In this document: piece by piece, positions 26,841 to 40,091 of the stretch | Position numbering within the stretch: position 1 is the first letter of the stretch | How the letters are laid out: each line of letters starts with the position of its first letter | Source: Lutraria lutraria | Taxonomy: Eukaryota > Mollusca > Bivalvia > Venerida > Mactridae | Length of the DNA: 64,000 nt | Assembly (NCBI GenBank): GCA_964023205.1 | Contig: OZ026848.1 | Location: 33,405,912 to 33,469,911 of the forward strand | Direction of reading: 5' to 3' | The notes under the pieces: model-generated | Told to the model about the DNA's origin: nothing | The model's database searches: none | The model's input: only the letters and a program-made list of their open reading frames with translations | Program-made: the position numbers and the translations under genes

Positions 26841-29800
26841 TACTTCTTATACAAGACTACTGCTCACACATAGACATTGCATACACTTAAATACTTCTTA
26901 TACAAGACTACTGCTCACACATAGACATTGCATAAACTTAAATACTTCTTATACAAGACTACTGCTCACACATAGACATTGCATACACTTAAATACTTCT
27001 TATACAAGACTACTGCTCACACATAGACATTGCATAAACTTAAATACTTCTTATACAAGACTACTGCTCACACATAGACATTGCATACACTTAAATACTT
27101 CTTATACAAGACTACTGCTCACACATAGACATTGCATAAACTTAAATACTTCTTATACAAGACTACTGTCCACACATAGACATTGCATAAACTTAAATAC
27201 TTCTTATACAAGACTACTGCTCACACATAGACATTGCATACACTTAAATACTTCTTATACAAGACTACTGCTCACACATTGACATTGCATATACTTGAAT
27301 ACTTCTTATACAAGACTACTGCTCACACATAGACATTGCATAAACTTAAATACTTCTTATACAAGACTACTGCTCACACATAGACATTGCATACACTTAA
27401 ATACTTCTTATACAAGACTACTGCTCACATATAGACATTGCATACACTTAAATACTTCTTATACAAGACTACTGCTCACACAAAGACATTGCATAAACTT
27501 AAATACTTCTTATACAAGACTACTGCTCACACATAGACATTGCATAAACTTAAATACTTCTTATACAAGACTACTGCTCACACATAGACATTGCATACAC
27601 TTAAACACTTCTTATACAAGACTGCTGCTCACACATAGACATTGCATACACTTAAATACTTCTTATACAAGACTACTGCTCACACATAGACATTGAATAC
27701 ACTTAAATACTTCTTATACAAGACTACTGCTCACACATAGACATTGCATACACTTAAATACTTCTTATACAAGACTACTGCTCACACATAGACATTGCAT
27801 GAACTTAAATACCTCTTATACAAGACTACTGCTCACACATAGACATTGCATACACTTAAATACTTCTTATACAAGACTACTGTCCACACATAGACATTGC
27901 ATAAACTTAAATACTTCTTATACAAGACTACTGCTCACACATAGACATTGCATACACTTAAATACTTCTTATACAAGACTACTGTCCACACATAGACATT
28001 GCATAAACTTAAATACTTCTGATACAAGACTACTGCTCACACATAGACATTGCATACACTTAAATACTTCTTATACAAGACTACTGCTCACACATAGACA
28101 TTGCATACACTTAAATACTTCTTATACAAGACTACTGCTCACACATAGACATTGCATACACTTAAATACTTCTTATACAAGACTACTGCTCACACATAGA
28201 CATTGCATACACTTAAATACTTCTTATACAAGACTACTGCTCACACATAGACATTGCATAAACTTAAATACTTCTTATACAAGACTACTGCTCACACATA
28301 GACATTGCATACACTTAAATACTTCTTATACAAGACTACTGCTCACACATAGACATTGCATAAACTTAAATACTTCTTATACAAGACTACTGCTCACACA
28401 TAGACATTGCATACACTTAAATACTTCTTATACAAGACTACTGCTCACACATAGACATTGCATAAACTTAAATACTTCTTTTACAAGACTACTGCTCACA
28501 CATAGACATTGCATACACTTAAATACTTCTTATACAAGACTACTGTCCACACATAGACATTGCATACACTTAAATACTTCTTATACAAGACTACTGCTCA
28601 CACATAGACATTGCATAAACTTTAATACTTCTTATACAAGACTACTGTCCACACATAGACATTGCATAAACTTTAATACTTCTTATACAAGACTACTGCT
28701 CACACATAGACATTGCATAAACTTTAATACTTCTTATACAAGACTACTGTCCACACATAGACATTGCATACACTTAAATACTTCTTATACAAGACTACTG
28801 TCCACACATAGACATTGCATAAACTTAAATATTTCTTATACAAGACTACTGTCCACACATAGACATTGCATAAACTTTAATACTTCTTATACAAGAATAC
28901 TGCTCACACATAGACATTGCATACACTTAAATACTTCTTATACAAGACTACTGTCCACACATAGACATTGCATACACTTGAATACTTCTTATACAAGACT
29001 ACTGCTCACACATAGACATTGCATAAACTTAAATACTTCTTATACAAGACTACTGCTCACACATAGACATTGCATAAACTTAAATACTTCTTATACAAGA
29101 CTACTGCCCACACATAGACATTGCATACACTTAAATACTTCTTATACAAGACTACTGCTCACACATAGACATTGCATAAACTTAAATACTTCTTATACAA
29201 GACTACTGCTCACACATGGACATTGCATACACTTAAATACTTCTTATACAAGACTACTGCTCACACATAGACATTGCATACACTTAAATACTTCTTATAC
29301 AAGACTACTGCTCACACATAGACATTGCATACACTTAAATACTTCTTATACAAGACTACTGCTCACACATAGACATTGCATAAACTTAAATACTTCTTAT
29401 ACAAGACTACTGCTCACACATAGACATTGCATACACTTAAATACTTCTTATACAAGACTACTGCTCACACATAGACATTGCATAAACTTAAATACTTCTT
29501 ATACAAGACTACTGTCCACACATAGACATTGCATAAACTTAAATACTTCTTATACAAGACTACTGCTCACACATAGACATTGCATACACTTAAATACTTC
29601 TTATACAAGACTACTGTCCACACATAGACATTGCATACACTTAAATACTTCTTATACAAGACTACTGTCCACACATAGACATTGCATAAACTTAAATACT
29701 TCTGATACAAGACTACTGCTCACACATAGACATTGCATACACTTAAATACTTCTTATACAAGACTACTGCTCACACATGGACATTGCATACACTTAAATA

Positions 29801-30314
29801 CTTCTTATACAAGACTACTGCTCACACATAGACATTGCATACACTTAAATACTTCTTATACAAGACTACTGCTCACACATAGACATTGCATACACTTAAA
29901 TACTTCTTATACAAGACTACTGCTCACACATAGACATTGCATAAACTTAAATACTTCTTATACAAGACTACTGCTCACACATAGACATTGCATACACTTA
30001 AATACTTCTTATACAAGACTACTGCTCACACATAGACATTGCATAAACTTAAATACTTCTTATACACCAATACTGCTCACACATAGACATTGCATACACT
30101 TAAATACTTCTTATACAAGACTACTGCTCACACATGGACATTGCATACACTTAAATACTTCTTATACAAGACTACTGCTCACACATAGACATTGCATACA
30201 CTTAAATACTTCTTATACAAGACTACTGTCCACACATAGACATTGCATACACTTAAATACTTCTTATACAAGACTACTGTCCACACATAGACATTGCATA
30301 AACTTAAATACTTC

Positions 30315-32250
30315 TGATACAAGACTACTGCTCACACATAGACATTGCATACACTTAAATACTTCTTATACAAGACTACTGCTCACACATGGACATTGCA
30401 TACACTTAAATACTTCTTATACAAGACTACTGCTCACACATAGACATTGCATACACTTAAATACTTCTTATACAAGACTACTGCTCACACATAGACATTG
30501 CATACACTTAAATACTTCTTATACAAGACTACTGCTCACACATAGACATTGCATAAACTTAAATACTTCTTATACAAGACTACTGCTCACACATAGACAT
30601 TGCATACACTTAAATACTTCTTATACAAGACTACTGCTCACACATGGACATTGCATACACTTAAATACTTCTTATACAAGACTACTGCTCACACATAGAC
30701 ATTGCATACACTTAAATACTTCTTATACAAGACTACTGCTCACACATAGACATTGCATACACTTAAATACTTCTTATACAAGACTACTGCTCACACATAG
30801 ACATTGCATAAACTTAAATACTTCTTATACAAGACTACTGCTCACACATAGACATTGCATACACTTAAATACTTCTTATACAAGACTACTGCTCACACAT
30901 GGACATTGCATACACTTAAATACTTCTTATACAAGACTACTGCTCACACATGGACATTGCATACACTTAAATACTTCTTATACAAGACTACTGCTCACAC
31001 ATAGACATTGCATACACTTAAATACTTCTTATACAAGACTACTGCTCACACATAGACATTGCATAAACTTAAATACTTCTTATACAAGACTACTGTCCAC
31101 ACATAGACATTGCATACACTTAAATACTTCTTATACAAGACTACTGTCCACACATAGACATTGCATAAACTTAAATACTTCTTATACAAGACTACTGTCC
31201 ACACATAGACATTGCATACACTTAAATACTTCTTATACAAGACTACTGTCCACACATAGACATTGCATAAACTTAAATACTTCTGATACAAGACTACTGC
31301 TCACACATAGACATTGCATACACTTAAATACTTCTTATACAAGACTACTGCTCACACATGGACATTGCATACACTTAAATACTTCTTATACAAGACTACT
31401 GCTCACACATAGACATTGCATACACTTAAATACTTCTTATACAAGACTACTGCTCACACATAGACATTGCATACACTTAAATACTTCTTATACAAGACTA
31501 CTGCTCACACATAGACATTGCATAAACTTAAATACTTCTTATACAAGACTACTGCTCACACATAGACATTGCATACACTTAAATACTTCTTATACAAGAC
31601 TACTGCTCACACATGGACATTGCATACACTTAAATACTTCTTATACAAGACTACTGCTCACACATAGACATTGCATACACTTAAATACTTCTTATACAAG
31701 ACTACTGCTCACACATAGACATTGCATACACTTAAATACTTCTTATACAAGACTACTGCTCACACATAGACATTGCATAAACTTAAATACTTCTTATACA
31801 AGACTACTGCTCACACATAGACATTGCATACACTTAAATACTTCTTATACAAGACTACTGCTCACACATGGACATTGCATACACTTAAATACTTCTTATA
31901 CAAGACTACTGCTCACACATGGACATTGCATACACTTAAATACTTCTTATACAAGACTACTGCTCACACATAGACATTGCATACACTTAAATACTTCTTA
32001 TACAAGACTACTGCTCACACATAGACATTGCATAAACTTAAATACTTCTTATACAAGACTACTGTCCACACATAGACATTGCATACACTTAAATACTTCT
32101 TATACAAGACTACTGTCCACACATAGACATTGCATAAACTTAAATACTTCTTATACAAGACTAGTGTCCACACATAGACATTGCATACACTTAAATACTT
32201 CTTATACAAGACTACTGCTCACACATAGACATTGCATACACTTAAATACT
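30315..32250. repeat. tandem duplication inside the satellite, period 969 bp (19 units)
   Basis: The unit bearing CTTCTGATAC occurs at about 30315 and 31284. The order of the next 17 or so variant units (including ACACATGGAC units) is the same after each. Related spacings of 33 and 12 units separate the same rare unit at 28021, 29704 and 30315. Confidence 0.8.
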
Positions 32251-35200
32251 TCTTATACAAGACTACTGTCCACACATAGACATTGCATAAACTTAAATAC
32301 TTCTTATACAAGACTACTGCTCACACATAGACATTGCATACACTTAAATACTTCTTATACAAGACTACTGCTCACACATAGACATTGCATAAACTTAAAT
32401 ACTTCTTATACAAGACTACTGCTCACACATAGACATTGAATACACTTAAATACTTCTTATACAAGACTACTGTCCACACATAGACATTGAATAAACTTAA
32501 ATACTTCTTATACAAGACTACTGTCAACACATAGACATTGCATAAACTTAAATACTTCTTATACAAGACTACTGTCCACACATAGACATTGCATACACTT
32601 AAATACTTCTTATACAAGACTACTGCTCACACATAGACATTGCATAAACTTAAATACTTCTTATACAAGACTAGTGTCCACACATAGACATTGCATACAC
32701 TTAAATACTTCTTATACAAGACTACTGTCCACACATAGACATTGCATACACTTAAATACTTCTTATACAAGACTACTGTCAACACATAGACATTGCATAC
32801 ACTTAAATACTTCTTATACAAGACTACTGTCCACACATAGACATTGCATACACTTAAATACTTCTTATACAAGACTACTGCTCACACATGGACATTGCAT
32901 ACACTTAAATACTTCTTATACAAGACTACTGCTCACACATGGACATTGCATACACTTAAATACTTCTTATACAAGACTACTGCTCACACATGGACATTGC
33001 ATACACTTAAATACTTCTTATACAAGACTAGTGTCCACACATAGACATTGCATACACTTAAATACTTCTTATACAAGACTACTGTCCACACATAGACATT
33101 GCATACACTTAAATACTTCTTATACAAGACTAGTGTCCACACATAGACATTGCATACACTTAAATACTTCTTATACAAGACTACTGCTCACACATGGACA
33201 TTGCATACACTTAAATACTTCTTATACAAGACTAGTGTCCACACATAGACATTGCATACACTTAAATACTTCTTATACAAGACTACTGTCCACACATAGA
33301 CATTGCATACACTTAAATACTTCTTATACAAGACTACTGTCCACACATAGACATTGCATACACTTAAATACTTCTTATACAAGACTACTGTCCACACATA
33401 GACATTGCATACACTTAAATACTTCTTATACAAGACTACTGTCCACACATAGACATTGCATACACTTAAATACTTCTTATACAAGACTACTGCTCACACA
33501 TAGACATTGAATACACTTAAATACTTCTTATACAAGACTACTGTCCACACATAGACATTGCATACACTTAAATACTTCTTATACAAGACTACTGTCCACA
33601 CATAGACATTGCATACACTTAAATACTTCTTATACAAGACTACTGTCCACACATAGACATTGCATACACTTAAATACTTCTTATACAAGACTACTGCTCA
33701 CACATGGACATTGCATACACTTAAATACTTCTTATACAAGACTAGTGTCCACACATAGACATTGCATACACTTAAATACTTCTTATACAAGACTACTGTC
33801 CACACATAGACATTGCATACACTTTAATACTTCTTATACAAGACTAGTGTCCACACATAGACATTGCATACACTTTAATACTTCTTATACAAGACTAGTG
33901 TCCACACATAGACATTGCATACACTTAAATACTTCTTATACAAGACTAGTGTCCACACATAGACATTGCATACACTTAAATACTTCTTATACAAGACTAC
34001 TGTCCACACATAGACATTGCATACACTTAAATACTTCTTATACAAGACTAGTGTCCACACATAGACATTGCATACACTTAAATACTTCTTATACAAGACT
34101 AGTGTCCACACATAGACATTGCATACACTTAAATACTTCTTATACAAGACTACTGTCCACACATAGACATTGCATACACTTAAATACTTCTTATACAAGA
34201 CTAGTGTCCACACATAGACATTGCATACACTTTAATACTTCTTATACAAGACTAGTGTCCACACATAGACATTGCATACACTTAAATACTTCTTATACAA
34301 GACTACTGTCCACACATAGACATTGCATACACTTAAATACTTCTTATACAAGACTAGTGTCCACACATAGACATTGCATACACTTTAATACTTCTTATAC
34401 AAGACTAGTGTCCACACATAGACATTGCATACACTTAAATACTTCTTATACAAGACTAGTGTCCACACATAGACATTGCATACACTTAAATACTTCTTAT
34501 ACAAGACTACTGTCCACACATAGACATTGCATACACTTAAATACTTCTTATACAAGACTACTGTCCACACATAGACATTGCATAAACTTAAATACTTCTT
34601 ATACAAGACTACTGCTCACACATAGACATTGAATACACTTAAATACTTCTTATACACCAATACTGCTCACACATAGACATTGCATAAACTTAAATACTTC
34701 TTATACAAGACTACTGCTCACACATAGACATTGAATACACTTAAATACTTCTTATACACCAATACTGCTCACACATAGACATTGCATAAACTTAAATACT
34801 TCTTATACAAGACTACTGCCCACACATAGACATTGCATAAACTTAAATACTTCTTATACAAGACTACTGTCCACACATAGACATTGCATAAACTTAAATA
34901 CTTCTTATACAAGACTACTGCTCACACATAGACATTGAATACACTTAAATACTTCTTATACACCAATACTGCTCACACATAGACATTGCATAAACTTAAA
35001 TACTTCTTATACAAGACTACTGTCCACACATAGACATTGCATACACTTAAATACTTCTTATACAAGACTACTGCTCACACATAGACATTGCATAAACTTA
35101 AATACTTCTTATACAAGACTACTGCTCACACATAGACATTGCATACACTTAAATACTTCTTATACAAGACTACTGTCCACACATAGACATTGCATAAACT

Positions 35201-36840
35201 TAAATACTTCTTATACAAGACTACTGCTCACACATAGACATTGAATACACTTAAATACTTCTTATACACCAATACTGCTCACACATAGACATTGAATACA
35301 CTTAAATACTTCTTATACACCAATACTGCTCACACATAGACATTGCATAAACTTAAATACTTCTTATACAAGACTACTGCTCACACATAGACATTGAATA
35401 CACTTAAATACTTCTTATACACCAATACTGCTCACACATAGACATTGAATACACTTAAATACTTCTTATACACCAATACTGCTCACACATAGACATTGCA
35501 TAAACTTAAATACTTCTTATACAAGACTACTGCTCACACATAGACATTGCATACACTTAAATACTTCTTATACAAGACTACTGTCCACACATAGACATTG
35601 CATAAACTTAAATACTTCTTATACAAGACTACTGCTCACACATAGACATTGAATACACTTAAATACTTCTTATACACCAATACTGCTCACACATAGACAT
35701 TGAATACACTTAAATACTTCTTATACACCAATACTGCTCACACATAGACATTGCATAAACTTAAATACTTCTTATACAAGACTACTGTCCACACATAGAC
35801 ATTGCATACACTTAAATACTTCTTATACAAGACTACTGCTCACACATAGACATTGCATAAACTTAAATACTTCTTATACAAGACTACTGCTCACACATAG
35901 ACATTGCATACACTTAAATACTTCTTATACAAGACTACTGCTCACACATAGACATTGCATAAACTTAAATACTTCTTATACAAGACTACTGCTCACACAT
36001 AGACATTGAATACACTTAAATACTTCTTATACACCAATACTGCTCACACATAGACATTGAATACACTTAAATACTTCTTATACACCAATACTGCTCACAC
36101 ATAGACATTGAATACACTTAAATACTTCTTATACACCAATACTGCTCACACATAGACATTGAATACACTTAAATACTTCTTATACACCAATACTGCTCAC
36201 ACATAGACATTGCATACACTTAAATACTTCTTATACAAGACTACTGTCCACACATAGACATTGCATAAACTTAAATACTTCTTATACAAGACTACTGCTC
36301 ACACATAGACATTGAATACACTTAAATACTTCTTATACACCAATACTGCTCACACATAGACATTGAATACACTTAAATACTTCTTATACACCAATACTGC
36401 TCACACATAGACATTGAATACACTTAAATACTTCTTATACACCAATACTGCTCACACATAGACATTGAATACACTTAAATACTTCTTATACACCAATATT
36501 GCTCACACATAGACATTGCATACACTTAAATACTTTTTATACATCAATACTGCTCATACCTGAATATTTTAATTGAGCTTAAAATAAAAGCGTTCTCACT
36601 ACCGGATTTTCAAAAATACATTTAAAAAAGTACATTTAAAAGTTAAGAAAATTAATAGAAATATCCAAATAAAACAAGAAAAACGCAGCCGGAAACTTCG
36701 AGAATAAAATAATAATTATGGAGCGAATGAGACCCATCGCGTTCACTTGAATCTGTTCATTGTCGTCAAATTTCGTCATACTGTTTAAGGTCGGTATCAA
36801 TCAATATATAAAAACTCACATTTTATCTTAAATTGAAATA

Positions 36841-37020
36841 CAATCAAACCTGTCTTAGAGACCACTTCCTAATAAAGACCTCACTGTGAATAAAAGCCAT
36901 TATCCTTTAAACCATCGTTGATCATTTAGAAGAAAAATGACCTCCAAATAAAGTCCCCCTGTCAATACAGGCCACATTATGTCTTTCCCGAGGATGGCCT
37001 TTGTTCACAGGTTTGACTCT
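36841..37020. mobile_element. MITE, pogo/Tigger-related, copy 2
   Basis: About 180 bp, starting CAATCAAACCTGTCTTAGAG after a TA and ending ACAGGTTTGACT, which are near-perfect inverted ends. The interior carries GGCCACATTATGTCTTTCCC and AATAAA-rich phrases shared with the copies at 8714 and 42187. Its first 25 bases resemble the surviving end of the pogo-like remnant at 9200. Confidence 0.75.
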
Positions 37021-37477
37021 ATATCAACGGACGGTTGATTAAAATTATGTTGTCTAATTATACAATTGTAGATAAGTTTGTTTTATTGATATGATATCTT
37101 ATAATGCGATAATAATCAAAGTGCTGAAAGTACTGTTGGAAGGTGATTTTTTCATACGAATAAAAACAGACAAATGTACCCATGCAAATATTTTGAACAT
37201 TTATACTAACGGACCGACTTAACATTTAAATATATAATACAGGGCATATAATTATGTGTTTGGCACTGGAAAAGGGCATACGCTTTACTAGTCTTTTTAG
37301 CGATAAATAATTAAAAAAAAACATTGAAAAGGTTAAAAGCACTTTAAATTTAGACAATGAATGAATGGAAAACTCTTTGTAATACACAAACAAGTGAACA
37401 ACACGTAGGTAACGGTTAATATCATCATCAATACAACTGCTTTTTAACACAGCAGTACACCACCGCATTAAACTCAA

Positions 37478-37521
37478 TGACAAGGACTTATATACATACA
37501 TATATATGTAAGTCCTTGTCA
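37478..37521. repeat. 44-bp hairpin
   Basis: TGACAAGGACTTA and its exact complement TAAGTCCTTGTCA flank an AT-rich centre (TATACATACATATATATG). No associated gene is seen. Confidence 0.7.
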
Positions 37522-39909
37522 ATGATAAATTATTAAAAAAGTAGGACATGTAGTTAACCCAAATTTTGACGTGATTCAGGCGTGATAATGCAATTTTAAA
37601 TAACCATGCATAAAAACGAACTCCTTAACTATACTATCTTAAGACGACAATCAGTACTTCACGTTCATATCTAACAACTCGAACTATTATTCGTTGGTTT
37701 ATGTATAATGTGAATCAATACGATGAGACAAGAACTCGCCCTAGCTGTAATGTCACACAAGTCAACGGGAACCAGTTTAATACCTCGTTACTGTGAGCGT
37801 AGCGGGAACGACAACTCTGGGTAGAGATTGTATCGCTGGTGGGCAAAAGAATCAATATCCGGTTATCGCTATCATTACAGTTGCCGACACATTCTTTTTC
37901 ATAGATAAAAACATGGTTATGATTCGGTCGTGTGTAGCTTTTTGCTGCACAATTAGTTGACAGAAGGGTTCTGTAGTTGTATGGCGTTTGAATTATAACG
38001 AAAATAACTCTGGTATAGGAATAATTAAATGACTTCAACACGGTCCTAATTAAAATATTGACGGTTAATAAGAATAAAAAAGTTTTCAAACTAATCACAG
38101 TCAATGTGTACACTACGGTAGCGCTATGAACGTAGTGACGTCACGTTATGTATAGAACGAATCACAGTTCGTCTTGATTTTCAAAATCAAAAATATTTTA
38201 AGTGGACAATTAATCTAGATAAGGCTATTGATTGTTCTCTTATTATCTCATGGTACTCTGACAGGTTAAAGATAGTAAGTTATTTAAGTGCATTTCAAAG
38301 ACATGAAATTCGAAATACCAAATTACTTACTCCTAATGCTCGACATTCAACAAATGTCTGCGCATACCGGACACAATATACAGTAAACATATTTTGATAC
38401 TTGTTACTGTAGTAAATGTTGTCATATTTTTTACAGAATAATTTCAGCTAATTATTTTCACGAGCATTTCTCGTTATATATATATTCAAGCACAATTTTA
38501 GGCAATTCCACTACATGTATAATCATGCACCTATAATAATTCATTTATATCCAAATCGCCAAAGTCAAATGACATGGACGAGATTATTTTTTTCTTAAAG
38601 TAGTTTTGTTTTCATGACTAATTAATGGCTAAATCAACCTGACAGAGATTCATTATTATACTATCAAGTATCAACCTGAATCAGGATAACTGGACGGCAT
38701 GCCAGTTGAAATTAAGACAAAAGATAAAACGAAACTTGTGCCGAACAAACGATTTTGACTAGTTTGGTGATGTGCATTGAATGCGACAAAAATCGAAGTT
38801 TATTAATGTTTTAATTATAATTGTGAATTTTTCAATTGATGAATTTTTTTTTCCCATGTAACCCATATATATATAAAAGGGAAAGAACTTCGACAATTCG
38901 AATTTTCCAACGCGTGTTATAAACTTCCATGTTGTTGCAATGCAGTACAAAATATTTAACTCATATATAGTGCAAGTTGTGGGCAACTCAACACGCTAAC
39001 AGAAAATGTATACTTTTACTACATTTAAAAATATTTTAAACTCGCTATTGAAGATTTTTCACTCGAAAGATGGTCAAATTTTACAAAACGACACACTGTC
39101 GTAAAATCGCAGCGTGTATATCGGTACACATGTACAGAGTGGAAGACACAACTTCTTAGAATGGGCCTTAATTCATAATAAAACACTATAATATACTAAC
39201 TGCCAATGATTTCGCATCTTGGAATAGCAACGAGAAAAAAAACAAGTGTCGTTTTTATAAACTGAACGATAGTTAAGCTTTCCATAGCTGTCACCCGCTC
39301 GGTGTGTATGTATTTTGATGCGGACCAAAGTACTACGTTTTTTTACATCCCCCATTAAACTAGTTCCTGTTCCATTTTGCAGTGCAAGCCAGTCCAAGTA
39401 AGTTTCCACGAGTACTTTCAGTATTTTGATTAAATCTATAGATTTGTCTGTCAGCCTAGAAAAAAGATAGCATATCTATAAATACCAGACTAAGGTTTCT
39501 TAAGAGTCGCATTTTACGACAGAAAGTTTACGACCGTTGCACAAAGTTATAAACTTTTACAACGGAATTCATAATCTCAGATAATGTTACATATGTGTTT
39601 TATAAGTAAACACTTTTCAACATGTCCATAGATTACAGATGACAAGCTGCTGCATAATCTCGACTTATTCCAAGTTATTTGAAGTTTACGCCATAATCCC
39701 ATCTTACAGCGAGAATCTGCTTACAACTGTAGCATATGGCAGCAAATACAATGCCCAAAACGATGGCGTAAACACATTCATGACGAGAAGAAAAAACACG
39801 CATGTCCTCTTTAGAATAACCAGTGATACAACAGTTTTGCTTTTAACACATTGTCCAAGCCCATATCTGTCATCTTTTAGTAAATCAATTTACCTACGTC
39901 AGAATTCGG

Positions 39910-40091
39910 TATAAAAAGTGAGCCCTCTGGTCCTGCTCAGCATTGTCCCTTAAAGAGACGTAAGGAAGGCGTTCTGTGATTTACGGGGGACGTCGATTCT
40001 GAATTTATTGTTGATAATATCAGTAGAACTTAAGTATAGGACTGTATTAAGTGTGCCCCGATCAGTTGTAAGCCCCTTAAAGGGACACAGG
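39910..40091 (+). promoter_or_regulatory. core promoter (TATA box, initiator) and 5' UTR of SCO-spondin-like gene
   Basis: TATAAAAAG at 39910-39918 is followed about 29 bases later by CTCAGCATT (39936-39944), a fair initiator with A at 39939. This leaves a 5' UTR of about 150 nt before the ATG at 40092. That ATG has A at -3 and G at +4. The spacing is what a TATA-driven RNA polymerase II promoter shows. Confidence 0.6.

Larger units (their letters stand above)
10217..36560. repeat. 51-bp satellite array, about 516 copies (26.3 kb)
   Basis: Unit: CATAAACTTAAATACTTCTT, then ATACAAGACTACTGCTCACA, then CATAGACATTG; 51 bp and about 31% GC. Copies run head to tail with no interruption, all in one orientation. 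Common variant positions are GCTCAC/GTCCAC, ATAAAC/ATACAC, TTGCAT/TTGAAT, AAGACT/AAGAAT and AAGACT/CCAATA. Because 51 is a multiple of three, long periodic open frames appear on both strands, the longest 1,546 codons at 27799-32439. They stop wherever the TTGAATAC variant supplies TGA. There is no splice, start or codon signature, so I do not call a protein. The array makes up about 41% of the window and separates the sulfotransferase exons from the SCO-spondin-like gene. Confidence 0.98.
36561..39909. other. non-coding flank between satellite and SCO-spondin-like gene
   Basis: No exon with convincing homology is seen on either strand. Open frames at 37226-37549, 37715-38113 and 38759-38986 (minus) show no recognisable domain or coding bias. 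The stretch contains MITE copy 2 (36841-37020) and a small hairpin (37478-37521). The last few hundred bases are the upstream region of the promoter at 39910. Confidence 0.5.

Noticed and set aside
17804..34632. Long open frames (17804-18925, 22955-24076, 27799-32439, 33745-34632 and others) as repeat-protein genes
   Set aside because: They follow from a stop-free 51-bp unit. They end at satellite variants, occur on both strands and lack splice signals, a signal peptide or any context.
10217..36560. CRISPR-like regular repeats
   Set aside because: There are no unique spacers: the whole 51-bp period is repeated, and the host is a eukaryote.
37715..38113. 132-residue minus-strand frame in the intergenic flank
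   Set aside because: No recognisable domain, no convincing splice partners, and composition like the surrounding DNA.
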